From the NCBI GenBank assembly GCA_963756495.1, contig CAVWNS010000014.1, forward strand, positions 744,001 through 808,000: 64,000 nucleotides of DNA, read 5' to 3'. The position numbers and the translations under genes are program-made. Source of the stretch: DATFDN01 sp963756495 (GTDB lineage Bacteria > Pseudomonadota > Alphaproteobacteria > Acetobacterales > Acetobacteraceae). The notes beneath the pieces were generated by a model. That model saw nothing but the letters and a program-made list of their open reading frames with translations, had not been told where the DNA came from and ran no database searches. Of the stretch, positions 1 through 9,101 are shown piece by piece; within the stretch, counting starts at the first letter, position 1; the number at the start of each line of letters is the position of its first letter.

Positions 1-406
1 AGGGCACGCGCGTCGCGCGGCCCGACAGCCGCCAGCCGGTTCCGTCGCGCTCCAGGCTCAGCCGGTCCTCGGGGCGGACCGGGGCAATGCCCATCGGCTC
101 CTCGGTCACCTCCAGCCCGGCCTCGGCGGCCACCCAGGCAGCGATCATCGTTTCGGCGAGCGGGATCGGCGCGGCGTGGCGTCCGGCGACGCGCAGCGCG
201 GCCAGGATGTCCGTCCACTCGGCCCCGGCGCCACCCGCCGCCTCCGGCACGCCGGCCAGCGGCACCCCGGTCTCGGCCACAGCGCGCCACAACTCGGTCG
301 GGAAGGCGCCGCGCTCGGCGCGGTCGATGACGTCCTTGGTGCTGCGGTCCTCGAACAGCCGGTTCATGCTGTCGAGCAGCAGCCGGGTCTCCTCGCGCAT
401 CGGCAT
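1..406 (-). CDS. Acyl-CoA dehydrogenase, N-terminal part (runs off window edge)
   Basis: Reading leftward from an ATG at 406, the product begins MPMREETRLLLDSMNRLF and continues open to the window edge, so only about 135 residues are seen and the C-terminal part is missing. The N-terminal helical region and the beginning of the middle domain match flavin-dependent acyl-CoA dehydrogenases, which oxidise acyl-CoA to enoyl-CoA and pass electrons to ETF. The start is supported by a GGGGAGAA-type ribosome site directly upstream. A second ATG two codons in is also possible. It lies 17 bases downstream of another acyl-CoA dehydrogenase gene on the same strand. Such tandem pairs often form heteromeric enzymes for side-chain or aromatic acyl-CoA oxidation. 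The substrate cannot be told from this fragment. Confidence 0.75.
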   Translation of the reverse strand, partial: MPMREETRLLLDSMNRLFEDRSTKDVIDRAERGAFPTELWRAVAETGVPLAGVPEAAGGAGAEWTDILAALRVAGRHAAPIPLAETMIAAWVAAEAGLEVTEEPMGIAPVRPEDRLSLERDGTGWRLSGRATRVP

Positions 407-423
407 CGGCGTTTCTCCCCTGC

Positions 424-1571
424 TCAGCGCAACCCGAGGCCGCGCGCGATGATGCCGCGCAGGATCTCGCGCGTGCCGCCCTGGATCGACAGGCGCGGCG
501 CGTTCATGATCGCCGAGGCGAGCATGGCGACGTACGCCTCGGCCGACTTCCAGCTCCGGCTCGGCCGGGAACAGGCTACGCGCCACGTTCGGCAGGTCCT
601 GCTCGTAGCGGGTGCCCAGGTCCTTCACCACCGCCGCCTCGTTCAGCGGCTGCTCGCCCGCCTGCATCATGCCGGCGATGGACAGCGACATGCGCCGCAA
701 GGTGGCGAGCTGCGTCACCATCCGCCCGATCGCCGCCGCCGTCGCCGTGTCGGGGTTCGGACCGGCCGTGCGCACCATCTCGCGCAGCAGCTTGAACAGC
801 ACCAGGAAGCGATCCGGCGCGCTGCGCTCGAAGGCCAGTTCGCTGGTCACCTGCTTCCACCCGCTGCCTTCCTCGCCGAGCAGGCAGTCGTCGGGCACGA
901 ACAGGTCGGTGAGGAAGATCTGGTTGAAATGGTGCTCGCCCAATAGGTTGATGACCGGCTTGATGTCGATCCCCGGCGATTTCAGGTCCACCAGGAACTG
1001 CGTCGCGCCGGCGTGGCGGTCCGCCTCCTCCCCCTCGCGCGCCATCTTGCAGAACAGGATCATCCAGTCGGACTGGTGCGCGTTCGAGGTCCAGAGCTTG
1101 GTGCCGTTGACCCGGTAGCCGCCATCCACCTTGACCGCGCGGGTGCGCGTGCCGGCGAGGTCGGAGCCGGAGTCAGGCTCGCTCATGCCGATGCAGAAGC
1201 TGATCTCGGCGCGCGTGATGGGCGGGATGAACCGCTGGCGCTGCGCCTCGGTGCCGAAGCGCAGGATGTTCGGCCCGCTCTGGCGATCGGCCGTGTAGTG
1301 GAAGCCGAGCGGCGCGCCGGCGGCCAGCATCTCCTCGACGAGGACATAGCGTTCGAAGCGCGCTGCGCTCATGCCCGCCGTATCGCTTCGGCCAGGTCAT
1401 GCCGATCCAGCCACGCTCGGCCATCGCCCGGCTGAACGCCCGATTGCGCCCGCCATGCGTGCGCTCCATCAGGTCGCGATGGGCGTCGAGGAAGTCGCGG
1501 ACCTCGAAGCGCATCCGCTGGGCTTCGGGCGGCAGCTCGACCGGATCAAACCGGAACGCCTGGAAGGTCAT
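424..1571 (-). pseudogene. Acyl-CoA dehydrogenase, full length but with two frameshifts
   Basis: From the ATG at 1571 (MTFQAFRFDPVELPPEAQ) the product reads as an acyl-CoA dehydrogenase of about 380 residues, ending GGTREILRGIIARGLGLR at 426. Family motifs are clear: an FCIGMSEPDSGSDLAGTRT flavin/substrate segment and the C-terminal QGGTREILRG. The reading frame breaks twice. Near 1355 the frame changes after GGHERSA, and it reopens as ERYVLVEEML with one extra base. Near 547, after EPELE, it reopens as SAEAYVAMLASAIMNAPRL, again with one extra base. Apart from these two breaks the protein is intact, so this is either a very recent pseudogene or two sequencing insertions. It is probably co-transcribed with the next acyl-CoA dehydrogenase and is divergent from the MFS gene. 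Confidence 0.8.
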
Positions 1572-1797
1572 GGCGTCATCCCTTTGAGTTACCGGATTTG
1601 TAGCTTCCGGCCGGTGGTCATGGCAAACGACACCGCCAAGGGAGCGGGCGCACGTCGCAGCCGCCGAGCACCGCATCCTCGACGCCTTGCGCCGCCACGC
1701 CGCGATGGCCCGACCGAGCGTGGTACGGCCAATCGACCGCCTGCAACGAACACGAGGGAGCCGGCGCGGCACCCCAAGGCAAGGGAACTTGGTTCCG

Positions 1798-3201
1798 ATG
1801 GATGACGCCACGACCATCGCGGGGTCTGCCCCGGTAAATTCCGGCGCGCGGCTCGATCGCTTGCCCGTGTCGGCCTTCCACCGCCGGGTGTTCCGGCTGG
1901 TCGGCTTGGGCATGTTCTTCGATGGCTTCGACATCTACATCGCCGCGACCGTGCTCGGCGCCACCGTGCGCTCCGGTTTCTCCACCATGGGGCAGAACGC
2001 CGCCTTCGTCTCGGCGACCTTCGTCGGCATGATGCTCGGCTCGGCCCTGACCGGCTTCCTCGGCGACCGGTTCGGTCGCCGCTTCACGTACCAGGTCAAT
2101 CTCGCGATCTTCGGCGTCGCCGCGCTGCTCGCCGCCTTCGCCCCGAACATGGAGGTGCTGATCGCGCTCCGCTTCGTCATGGGCTTCGGCCTCGGGGCGG
2201 AGAACGTGGTCGGCTACTCCACGATGACGGAGTTCGTGCCCCCGGCCACGCGCGGGCGCTGGCTCGGCCTCGTGGCGGTCCTCGTCGTCACCGGCCTGCC
2301 GGCGTCGGTGCTGGTGGCGTGGCTGGTGGTGCCCTGGTTCGGCTGGCGGGCGATGTTCTTCATCGGCGGCGTCGGCGCCCTGCTGGTCTGGCGCGCGCGC
2401 AAGAACTTGCCGGAGAGCCCGCGATGGCTGGAGAGCGTCGGGCGACGGGAGGAGGCGGAGACGCTGGTCGCCGCGATCGAGCGCGAGGCGGCTGCGGGCC
2501 GTCCGCTCCCGCCACCCGCCACGCCGTCCGGTCCCGCGCCGTCGCGGGCGCTGGCCACCCTGTTCGCCCCGCCGCTGCTCGGGCGGATGGTGCTGGGTTG
2601 CGTCTGCCTGATCGTCATCAACACGCTCATCTACGGCTTCATCACCTGGCTGCCGACCTTCTTCGCCAAGCAGGGCCTGTCGATCGCGGTCTCGTTCGGC
2701 TACTCGCTGGTGATGGCGCTGGGCGCGCCGGTCGGATCGCTGATCGGCGCGATGACGGTCGATAGTTGGGGGCGCCGCCCGACCATCGTCGGCGCCGCGC
2801 TGGTCTCCATCTTGTTCGGCTTCATCTATCCCTTCGTCCACAGCCCGATCTGGCTGCCGATCGTGGGGCTGGCGCTGACGGTGCCGATCTACGTCCTCGT
2901 GGCGGTGCTGTTCGCCGTCTATATCCCCGAGCTGTTCCCGACCGAGGTCCGTCTGCGCGCGTCCGGCATCTGCAACACCTTCGGCCGAGGCGCCACGATC
3001 GTGACGCCCTTCGTCGTGGTGTCGCTGTTCGTCAACCACGGGGTCGGTGGCGTGCTCGGGCTGATGATCGGCTTGCTCGCGCTGATGATCCTGACGGTGC
3101 TCGTGCTCGGCGTGGAGCCGAGCGGGCGGAGATTGGAGGAGGTGGCCAGCGGCGACGCCGACGCGATCGCGCCCGCGGTCGCCCGAGCAGGACGGGCATG
3201 A
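1798..3201 (+). CDS. MFS transporter (metabolite:H+ symporter type)
   Basis: This 467-residue polytopic membrane protein of the major facilitator superfamily has about 12 hydrophobic segments. The loop 2-3 signature GDRFGRR lies at residues 89-95 and a second copy, DSWGRRP, lies in the C-terminal half. The segment GMFFDGFDIYIAA near residue 38 resembles the aromatic-acid/sugar:H+ symporter branch. I chose the ATG at 1798 (MDDATTIAGS) because the family N-terminus starts just after it; an upstream ATG at 1687 would add an Arg-rich leader unlike the family. The stop overlaps the start of the next gene (ATGA), so the two are translationally coupled, and transporter and oxidase may handle the same substrate. 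The substrate is unknown. Confidence 0.85.
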   Translation: MDDATTIAGSAPVNSGARLDRLPVSAFHRRVFRLVGLGMFFDGFDIYIAATVLGATVRSGFSTMGQNAAFVSATFVGMMLGSALTGFLGDRFGRRFTYQVNLAIFGVAALLAAFAPNMEVLIALRFVMGFGLGAENVVGYSTMTEFVPPATRGRWLGLVAVLVVTGLPASVLVAWLVVPWFGWRAMFFIGGVGALLVWRARKNLPESPRWLESVGRREEAETLVAAIEREAAAGRPLPPPATPSGPAPSRALATLFAPPLLGRMVLGCVCLIVINTLIYGFITWLPTFFAKQGLSIAVSFGYSLVMALGAPVGSLIGAMTVDSWGRRPTIVGAALVSILFGFIYPFVHSPIWLPIVGLALTVPIYVLVAVLFAVYIPELFPTEVRLRASGICNTFGRGATIVTPFVVVSLFVNHGVGGVLGLMIGLLALMILTVLVLGVEPSGRRLEEVASGDADAIAPAVARAGRA

Positions 3202-5513
3202 GCGCGCGTTTCGCGGGCCGGCGCGAGGACCGCCGGCTGCTGACCGGCGCGGGCCGGTACACCGCCGACTGGAGCCTGCCGGACCAGCTTCACGCGGTCT
3301 TCCTGCGCTCCGATCACGCGCACGCGGAGATCGCGTCGCTCGACCCATCGGCGGCCCTCGCCTCGGCCGGCGTCGTCGCCGTTCTGACCGGCGCGGACAC
3401 GCTGGCGGCCGGCTATCACCGCCGCCAGAGCCTGCTTCCCTACACGGGACGCGGCGGCGAGGCGCTGAAGGTGCCGCTCCGCCCCGCCCTGGCGCATGAG
3501 CGGGTGCGCTATGTGGGCGAGCCGGTGGCGCTCGTCGTCGCCGAGACCGTGGCGGCGGCGCAGGACGCGGCCGAGCTGATCGCCGTGGACTACCGGAGTT
3601 TGCCCGTCGTCGTGGAGGCGGACGCCGCGCTGGCCCCGGGCGCTCCGCTTCTCCACGCGGACATTCCCGGCAATCTCTGTTTCGACTACGAGTACGGCGA
3701 CCCGGCCGACGCGGTCGATGCCGCCTTCGCCGGCGCCGCCCGCGTGGTGCGCCTCAAGCTGGAGAGCGCGCGCGTCGTTGGCAACCCGATGGAGCCCAAG
3801 TCGACGCTCGCCGCGTGGGACGGCGATGTGCTCGACTTGTGGACGGGCACGCAGGGGATGGTGGCGCTGCGCGACAGCCTCGCCTCGCTCACGGGCCTCC
3901 CTCCGGAGCGCATCCGCGTACGGGCGAAGGATGTGGGCGGCGCGTTCGGGATACGCGGCCCGGCCTACCCCGAGCACGCGGCGCTCGCGCTCGCCGCTCG
4001 GCTTGTCGGCCGCCCGGTGAAGTGGGTCGCGGGCCGCGCCGAGACCTTCCTCAGCGACTATCACGGGCGCGGCGTGCGCATGGAGGGCGCGCTGGCGCTG
4101 GACGGCGAAGGCCGGTTCCTCGCGATCCGGCACGCCTGGGTCTGCGATCAGGGCGCCTATCCGGTGGCGACCGGGCCGCTGATCAGCACGCTCAACCCGG
4201 CGATGATGTGCGTGGGCTGCTACCGCATCCCGCTCGCCCATGGCCGCCATCTTCTGGCGGTCACCAACACGGTCCCGATCACCGCGTATCGCGGGGCGGG
4301 CCGGCCCGACATGGCCTATGCCCTCGAACGCCTCGTGGACGAGGCCGCGCGGCGGCTCGGGATGGACCGCCTGGAGCTGCGGCGGCGCAACCTGATCCCG
4401 CGCGATGCCTTCCCCTATCGCCTGCCGAGCGGCGCGGAGTACGACAGCGGCGACTACGCCGCCCTGCTCGACACCGCGGCGGCGGAAGCGGACTGGGCCG
4501 GCTTCGAGCGGCGACGCGCGGAGAGCGCCCGGCGGGGGCGGCTGCGCGGCATCGGCTGCGCGGTCTTCGTCGAGCCTTCCGGCGGCGTGGCGCCACGCGA
4601 TGAGGCGGCGGTCACGGTCGATGGGGACGGCGAGCGGTTCCTCGTCCATGTGGCGACCGGCTCGTCCGGGCAGGGGCACGAGACGGTGTTTCCCGAGATC
4701 GCCTCCCGGGTGCTGGGGATCGCGCCCGAGCGGATCGAGCTGCGCGCGAGCGATCCGGACGGGCCGCCGGTATCCGGCGGCGGCGCGTTCGCGTCTCGCT
4801 CCATGCTGTCCCAGGGAGCGGCGAGCCAGGTTGCCGCGGAGGCGGTGGTGCGCAAGGGCCTCGACCTGGCTTCGGAGGCGCTCGAGGCCGCCGTCGTGGA
4901 CATCGAGTTCGCGGGCGGCGCCTATCGCGTTGTGGGCACGGATCGCGCCGTCACGCTCCTCGACCTCGCCCGCCGCCACGCACCGGCGGACGGCTCGCAC
5001 CCGCTCGACGCCACATCCGATCTGGCGGCGTCGCGCGCCTTTCCGTCCGGCGCACACGTCGCCGAACTGGAGATCGACCCCGAGACCGGCACCGTCGCGC
5101 TGCTGCGCTACATGGCGGTGGACGATTGCGGCGTGGTGCTGAACGAGACGCTGCTGGAAGGGCAAATCCTCGGCGGCATGATGCAGGGCCTCGGTCAGGT
5201 GTTCGGCGAACTCTGTGTCTATGACGAGGGTGGCCAGATGCTGACGGCGAGTTTCATGGACTACGCCATGCCGCGCGCGGACCTGCTGGCCGATGTCGTG
5301 CTGCGGGACGGCTCCGTGCCCTCTCCGAACAATCCGTTAGGGGTGAAGGGGGCGGGCGAGGCGGGGACGACCGGGGCACTGCCGACCGCGATGAACGCCG
5401 TGCTCGACGCGCTGCGCCCCGCCGGCGTGGAACACCTCGACATGCCGGCGTCGCCGGCGCGCATCTGGGCGGCGATCCGGGGCGTTCGCCGGACCAAAGT
5501 CGTCCCGCCTTGA
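3198..5513 (+). CDS. Xanthine dehydrogenase/aldehyde oxidase family, molybdopterin-binding large subunit (orphan)
   Basis: The 771-residue product matches the large Mo-cofactor subunit of the molybdenum hydroxylases (CoxL/XdhB-like). Visible motifs are an N-terminal GRREDRRLLTGAGRYTAD segment, VGGAFGIRGPAYPEHAA, AYRGAGR and a C-terminal GVKGAGEAGTTGA containing the catalytic Glu. AYRGAGR is the motif of form II CoxL-like and aldehyde-oxidase-type enzymes. The AYxCSFR loop of true aerobic CO dehydrogenase is absent, so CO oxidation is not supported. Such enzymes normally need a FAD-binding and a 2Fe-2S subunit, and neither gene lies on either side here. The start overlaps the MFS stop by four bases (ATGA). 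The substrate is probably an aldehyde or N-heterocycle, by inference only. Confidence 0.85.
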   Translation: MSARFAGRREDRRLLTGAGRYTADWSLPDQLHAVFLRSDHAHAEIASLDPSAALASAGVVAVLTGADTLAAGYHRRQSLLPYTGRGGEALKVPLRPALAHERVRYVGEPVALVVAETVAAAQDAAELIAVDYRSLPVVVEADAALAPGAPLLHADIPGNLCFDYEYGDPADAVDAAFAGAARVVRLKLESARVVGNPMEPKSTLAAWDGDVLDLWTGTQGMVALRDSLASLTGLPPERIRVRAKDVGGAFGIRGPAYPEHAALALAARLVGRPVKWVAGRAETFLSDYHGRGVRMEGALALDGEGRFLAIRHAWVCDQGAYPVATGPLISTLNPAMMCVGCYRIPLAHGRHLLAVTNTVPITAYRGAGRPDMAYALERLVDEAARRLGMDRLELRRRNLIPRDAFPYRLPSGAEYDSGDYAALLDTAAAEADWAGFERRRAESARRGRLRGIGCAVFVEPSGGVAPRDEAAVTVDGDGERFLVHVATGSSGQGHETVFPEIASRVLGIAPERIELRASDPDGPPVSGGGAFASRSMLSQGAASQVAAEAVVRKGLDLASEALEAAVVDIEFAGGAYRVVGTDRAVTLLDLARRHAPADGSHPLDATSDLAASRAFPSGAHVAELEIDPETGTVALLRYMAVDDCGVVLNETLLEGQILGGMMQGLGQVFGELCVYDEGGQMLTASFMDYAMPRADLLADVVLRDGSVPSPNNPLGVKGAGEAGTTGALPTAMNAVLDALRPAGVEHLDMPASPARIWAAIRGVRRTKVVPP

Positions 5514-5572
5514 CCACTCGGTCTCCCCGTACCGATATAAATTTACAGCCGTTTATCACCAGGAGCACGAGG

Positions 5573-5803
5573 ATGCAGGTCGGCAAATGGGGCAACAGCC
5601 TCGCGGTGCGCCTGCCCGCGACGATCGTCGAGATGCTTGATCTCAAGGCGGGCGACGACATTCAGATCGAGATCGCCGGCGAGCGCGCGTTTCGCGTAAG
5701 CCGGGACACCAGCCGGGCCGAAGCCGTGGAGCGGCTGCGGGCGCTGCAAAAGGCTCTGCCGCCCGGATTTCGGTTCAGACGGGATGAGGCGAATGAACGC
5801 TGA
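5573..5803 (+). CDS. AbrB/MazE-family antitoxin or DNA-binding protein
   Basis: The 76-residue product begins MQVGKWGNSLAVRLPATIVE, the swapped-hairpin AbrB/SpoVT/MazE fold signature of type II antitoxins, followed by LDLKAGDDIQIEI. The ATG at 5573 is preceded by AGGAG at 5561-5565; an in-frame start at 5510 would add about 20 unrelated residues. The C-terminal half (ALPPGFRFRRDEANER) is basic and would normally clasp a PIN toxin. The stop overlaps the start of a PIN-domain remnant (5793-5885), as in vapB-vapC pairs, but the toxin is destroyed, so this antitoxin seems orphaned. Family autoregulation of the pair is known but not visible here. Confidence 0.8.
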   Translation: MQVGKWGNSLAVRLPATIVEMLDLKAGDDIQIEIAGERAFRVSRDTSRAEAVERLRALQKALPPGFRFRRDEANER

Positions 5804-5885
5804 CGTGTTCCTCGATATCAACATCCTCGTTTACGCGACGGCGAAGGAGGACGCGCGTAACCCGCCCAGTCTCACACCGGCTTGA
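5793..5885 (+). pseudogene. Truncated PIN-domain (VapC-like) toxin, N-terminal 30 codons
   Basis: An ATG overlapping the end of the AbrB-type gene opens a 30-residue reading frame starting MNADVFLDINILVYAT. This is the first beta strand and first acidic residue of a PIN-domain ribonuclease (usual form FLDTNILVYA). It then runs through EDARNPPSLTPA to a TGA at 5883. A complete VapC is about 130 residues, so roughly 100 residues and the other catalytic acidic residues are gone. Its last 14 bases overlap the 3' end of the convergent ThDP enzyme gene, suggesting that a deletion joined the toxin stub to that gene. It cannot be a functional nuclease. Confidence 0.75.
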
Positions 5886-7548
5886 ACGCCCGATCCATCT
5901 CCACGTCGATCAGCGTCGGCCCGTCCGCGCGCAGGGCCGCCGCCAGCAAATCCCGCACCTCGGCGAGCGTGCGCGCGCGGTGGGCGTCGAGCCCGAGCCC
6001 GCGCGCGACGGAGACGAAATCCACCTGCGGGTTGTCCAGCTCCATCCCGACATAGCGGTCGGTCTGGGCGGCGAACTGCTTCATCGCGTTCGTCCGCTGC
6101 TTGAGGATGCGGTACGAGCTGTTGTTGATGATCACGAAGGTCATCGGCAGCTTCTCGTGCGCCGCCGTCCAGAGACCCTGGATGGTGTACATCGCGCTGC
6201 CGTCGCCGATCAGCGCGACCACGGGCCGATGCGGCAGCGCCAGCTTGACCCCGACCGCCGCCGGCAGCCCCCAGCCGATGCCCCCGCCGCGCAGGCCGAA
6301 GAAGCTCTGGGCGTCGTTGCTTTGCAGCAGCCGGCGCAGCCCGGCACCGGAGGAGACGGTCTCGTCGATCACCACGGCATCGTCCGGCAGCATCCCGGCG
6401 ATGGCGCCCATCAGCGCGAGCGGCTGGATCGGGGTGCGCGCCGCCGCCGCCTCGGCCTGCGCGCGCAGCCGCGCCAGCCCTGATTCGCCCTCCGCCTTCG
6501 CCTCAGCGAGCCGCGCCGCCGCGCGCCGGCTCCCCTCGGCGGTCATGGCGCCCCGCACCGCTTCGGTCAGCTCCGGCAAGGTCGCCTTGGGGTCGCCCAA
6601 GATGCCGACGCGGGTCGGGTAATTCTTGCCGATCTCCCAGGGATCGGTGTCGAGATGCACGATCGCCATGCCCTCGGGCAGGGACTCCACCTCGCCGGGC
6701 AGCGACAGGGTGAACAGATCGCCGCCCACCGAGAGCAGCAGGTCGTGGGCCTGGAGGATGCCCCGGATCACCGCCGGCAAGCGGGCGAAGTTGCCGCGAT
6801 GGAGCGGATGGCTGGCCGGGAACATCGTCCGGCTGGCCATGCCCTCGTCATACACGGGCGCGCCGAGCGCCTCGGCCAGCGCCACCAGTTCCGCCAACGC
6901 CCCGCTCTGCGGCACCGCGTCGCCGGCGATGATGACCGGCCGCTCGGCGCGCGCGAGCAGCGTCGCCGCGGCCGCGATCGCCTCGGCATCGCCACGCGAG
7001 CGGGGGGCGATCCGGGTCGGGGCGCCGAGGTCGATGTCGGCGCTCGCGCTCAGCACGTCGCCCGGAAGGGAGAGGAACACCGGGCCGGTCGGTGGGGCCA
7101 TGGCGGTCTTGGCGGCGCGATGGACCGCGCGCGGCAGGTCCTCGATCCGCCGCACCTCGTGGGCCCACTTGACGAAGGGCTGCGCGATGCGCGGCAGGTC
7201 GGCCCACAGCAGCGGTTCGGTGAAGTTGAAGGTCTGATCGTGCTGGCCGGCCGTGACCAGGACCGGGGAGCCCGCCTTCTGCGCGTCGTAGAGCATGCCC
7301 ATCGCATTACCGAGCCCGGGCGCGACGTGCAGGTTGACCACGGCCAGTCCGCCGGAGGCGAGGGCGTAGCCGTCCGCCATCGCCATCGCCGGCGCCTCCT
7401 GGAGCGCGAGCACGTAGCGAAGCTCGGTCTCGACGGCCAGCGCGTCCATCAGCGGCAGCTCGGTGGTGCCGGGGTTGCCGAACATCACGCGCACCCCCTC
7501 CTGCTTCAGCAGTTCGAGCAGGGCGGTCTTGCCGAACATGGACGCCAT
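5872..7548 (-). CDS. Thiamine-diphosphate-dependent enzyme, benzoylformate decarboxylase-like
   Basis: The 558-residue product belongs to the ThDP decarboxylase/acetolactate synthase superfamily. The N-terminal pyrimidine-binding domain carries the catalytic Glu in ALQEAPAMAMADGYA (Glu51). It is followed by NLHVAPGLGNAMG (His74), which corresponds to the active-site His of benzoylformate decarboxylase. A central domain follows, and the ThDP diphosphate motif GDGSAMYTIQGLWTAA sits near residue 440 with NN downstream. These points favour a 2-keto-acid decarboxylase acting on an aromatic or branched substrate over true acetolactate synthase; the substrate is inferred only. The ATG at 7548 (MASMFGKTALLELL) has GGAGAA upstream, whereas an upstream start would read through non-family sequence. 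The next gene, for a solute-binding protein, is divergent. Confidence 0.85.
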   Translation of the reverse strand: MASMFGKTALLELLKQEGVRVMFGNPGTTELPLMDALAVETELRYVLALQEAPAMAMADGYALASGGLAVVNLHVAPGLGNAMGMLYDAQKAGSPVLVTAGQHDQTFNFTEPLLWADLPRIAQPFVKWAHEVRRIEDLPRAVHRAAKTAMAPPTGPVFLSLPGDVLSASADIDLGAPTRIAPRSRGDAEAIAAAATLLARAERPVIIAGDAVPQSGALAELVALAEALGAPVYDEGMASRTMFPASHPLHRGNFARLPAVIRGILQAHDLLLSVGGDLFTLSLPGEVESLPEGMAIVHLDTDPWEIGKNYPTRVGILGDPKATLPELTEAVRGAMTAEGSRRAAARLAEAKAEGESGLARLRAQAEAAAARTPIQPLALMGAIAGMLPDDAVVIDETVSSGAGLRRLLQSNDAQSFFGLRGGGIGWGLPAAVGVKLALPHRPVVALIGDGSAMYTIQGLWTAAHEKLPMTFVIINNSSYRILKQRTNAMKQFAAQTDRYVGMELDNPQVDFVSVARGLGLDAHRARTLAEVRDLLAAALRADGPTLIDVEMDRAFKPV

Positions 7549-7688
7549 GCGCGCTTCTCCCCGGTCGTCGTTCGCGGCCCGGAATCCTGCGCCGGCGCAG
7601 GCCGGGGCGCAACATTGCCACGCGGGGGTGGTCTGTGCATCCTCCGGCCGCCGAAACGGCTGGCGCGCGCCAGCCAAGGAGACACGCG

Positions 7689-9039
7689 ATGACCACACCC
7701 TGGAGAATGACCCGCCGGGCGGCGATGAAGACCGCCGCCGCAGCGGCCGTGCTGCCGCTTGTGCATGTGCGCGGGGCGGGCGCGGCGACCACCCTGAAGG
7801 TGGCCTTCTGGGACCATTGGGTTCCCGGCGCGAACGGCGCCATCCGCAAGCAGGTCGAGGACTGGGGTCAGAAGAACAACGTCACCGTCGCGCTCGACTT
7901 CATCACCAGCAGCGGCAACAAGCTGTTGGTCACCGCGGCGGCCGAGGCGCAGGCCGGGGCCGGCCACGACCTGATGACGGTCGGGACCTGGGATGCGCAC
8001 AACTACGCCGACAAGTTCGAGCCGGTCGATGACGTGGTGAAGGCGCTGGAGGCCAAGAACGGCCCGTTCAACGACGTCTCCAAGTACCTCGCCGCGAGCA
8101 AGGGCGCGTGGTCGGCCGTGCCGACCACCTGGGGATCGCAGAGCAAGCCGTGCTGCGGGCGCATCAGCCTGCTCAAGAACTACATCGGGATGGACGTCAC
8201 CCAGGTATACCCGGCTCATGAGGTGAGCGGCGTGGCCGGCAAGGACTGGACCTGGGAGGGCGACTTCCTGAAGGCCGCCGAGGCCGCCGCCAAGGATGGG
8301 CATCATTTCGGCCTCGGCCTCGGCCAGACCTCCGACAGCGTCGACTGGGTCGGCGCGTTGTTCGCCTCCTACGGCGCCGTGCTGGTGGACGCCAACGGCA
8401 AGTCGCAGGTCAACTCGGAGGCGGTGAACCAGGTGCTGGAATACGCCCAGAAGCTGGTGCCGCTGCTGCCGGCCGACGCGGTGAGCTACGACGACGCCTC
8501 GAACAACCGGGCGCTGATCTCCGGGCGGAGCGCGCTCGTCATGAACCCGCCCTCGGCCTGGGCGGTGGCCAGCAAGGACAACAAGCCAGTCGGCGACAGA
8601 TTCCTGGACCTTCCCCAACCCCGCCGGCCCCAAGGGGCGGATCATTCCGTACCTGGGATTCTTCTGGGGCATCTGGAACTTCAGCAAGCAGAAGCAGCCG
8701 GCTAAGGAGATGATCGAGTACCTGATGCAGCGCGACGTGGTGCAGGCGCGCGAGCCGGCCACGGTGGGCTACGACCTGCCGCCGCAGAACTCCATGATGA
8801 ACTTCGACATCTGGTCCGAGGTCGGGCCGCCGAAGGGCACCGTGTACAACTACCCGCTGCGTCCCTGGCACCAGTCGCGGTTCGGCATCGCCGCGTCCCC
8901 GGCGCCCTCGGACGTCGCCGTGCAGATCTACAACGCCGGCGTGATGCCGACCATGCTGGCCAAGCTGAAGGGAGGGACGTCGATCAAGGACGTGATCTCC
9001 TGGGCCGACAACCAGGTGCAGGGCTTCGTGGAGCCCTGA
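7689..9039 (+). pseudogene. ABC transporter substrate-binding protein (family 1), one frameshift
   Basis: The product starts MTTPWRMTRRAAMKTAAAAA, a twin-arginine-type signal peptide, and continues as a family 1 extracellular solute-binding protein (sugar/oligosaccharide type) of about 450 residues, ending NQVQGFVEP. AGGAGA stands 7-12 bases upstream of the ATG at 7689. The frame breaks near 8600: after NKPVGDRF one extra base must be skipped to recover WTFPNPAGPKGR and then IIPYLGFFWGIWNFS through to the stop at 9039. Both halves are in good register, so the gene is otherwise complete. No permease or ATPase genes lie beside it, which makes it an orphan periplasmic receptor. The ligand is unknown. 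Confidence 0.8.
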
Positions 9040-9101
9040 CCGGCACGACGGGCGGGCGGCAAGGCCGCCCGCGCCGCATGACAGGAGGGGGCGAGTCCCG
9101 G

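Noticed and set aside
2919..5165. Long minus-strand open frame opposite the Mo-hydroxylase gene
   Set aside because: It is a composition shadow of a clearly coding plus-strand gene; no domains are visible.
3198..5513. Aerobic CO dehydrogenase large subunit
   Set aside because: The AYxCSFR active-site loop is absent; AYRGAGR points to form II or aldehyde-oxidase-type enzymes, and coxM and coxS are missing.
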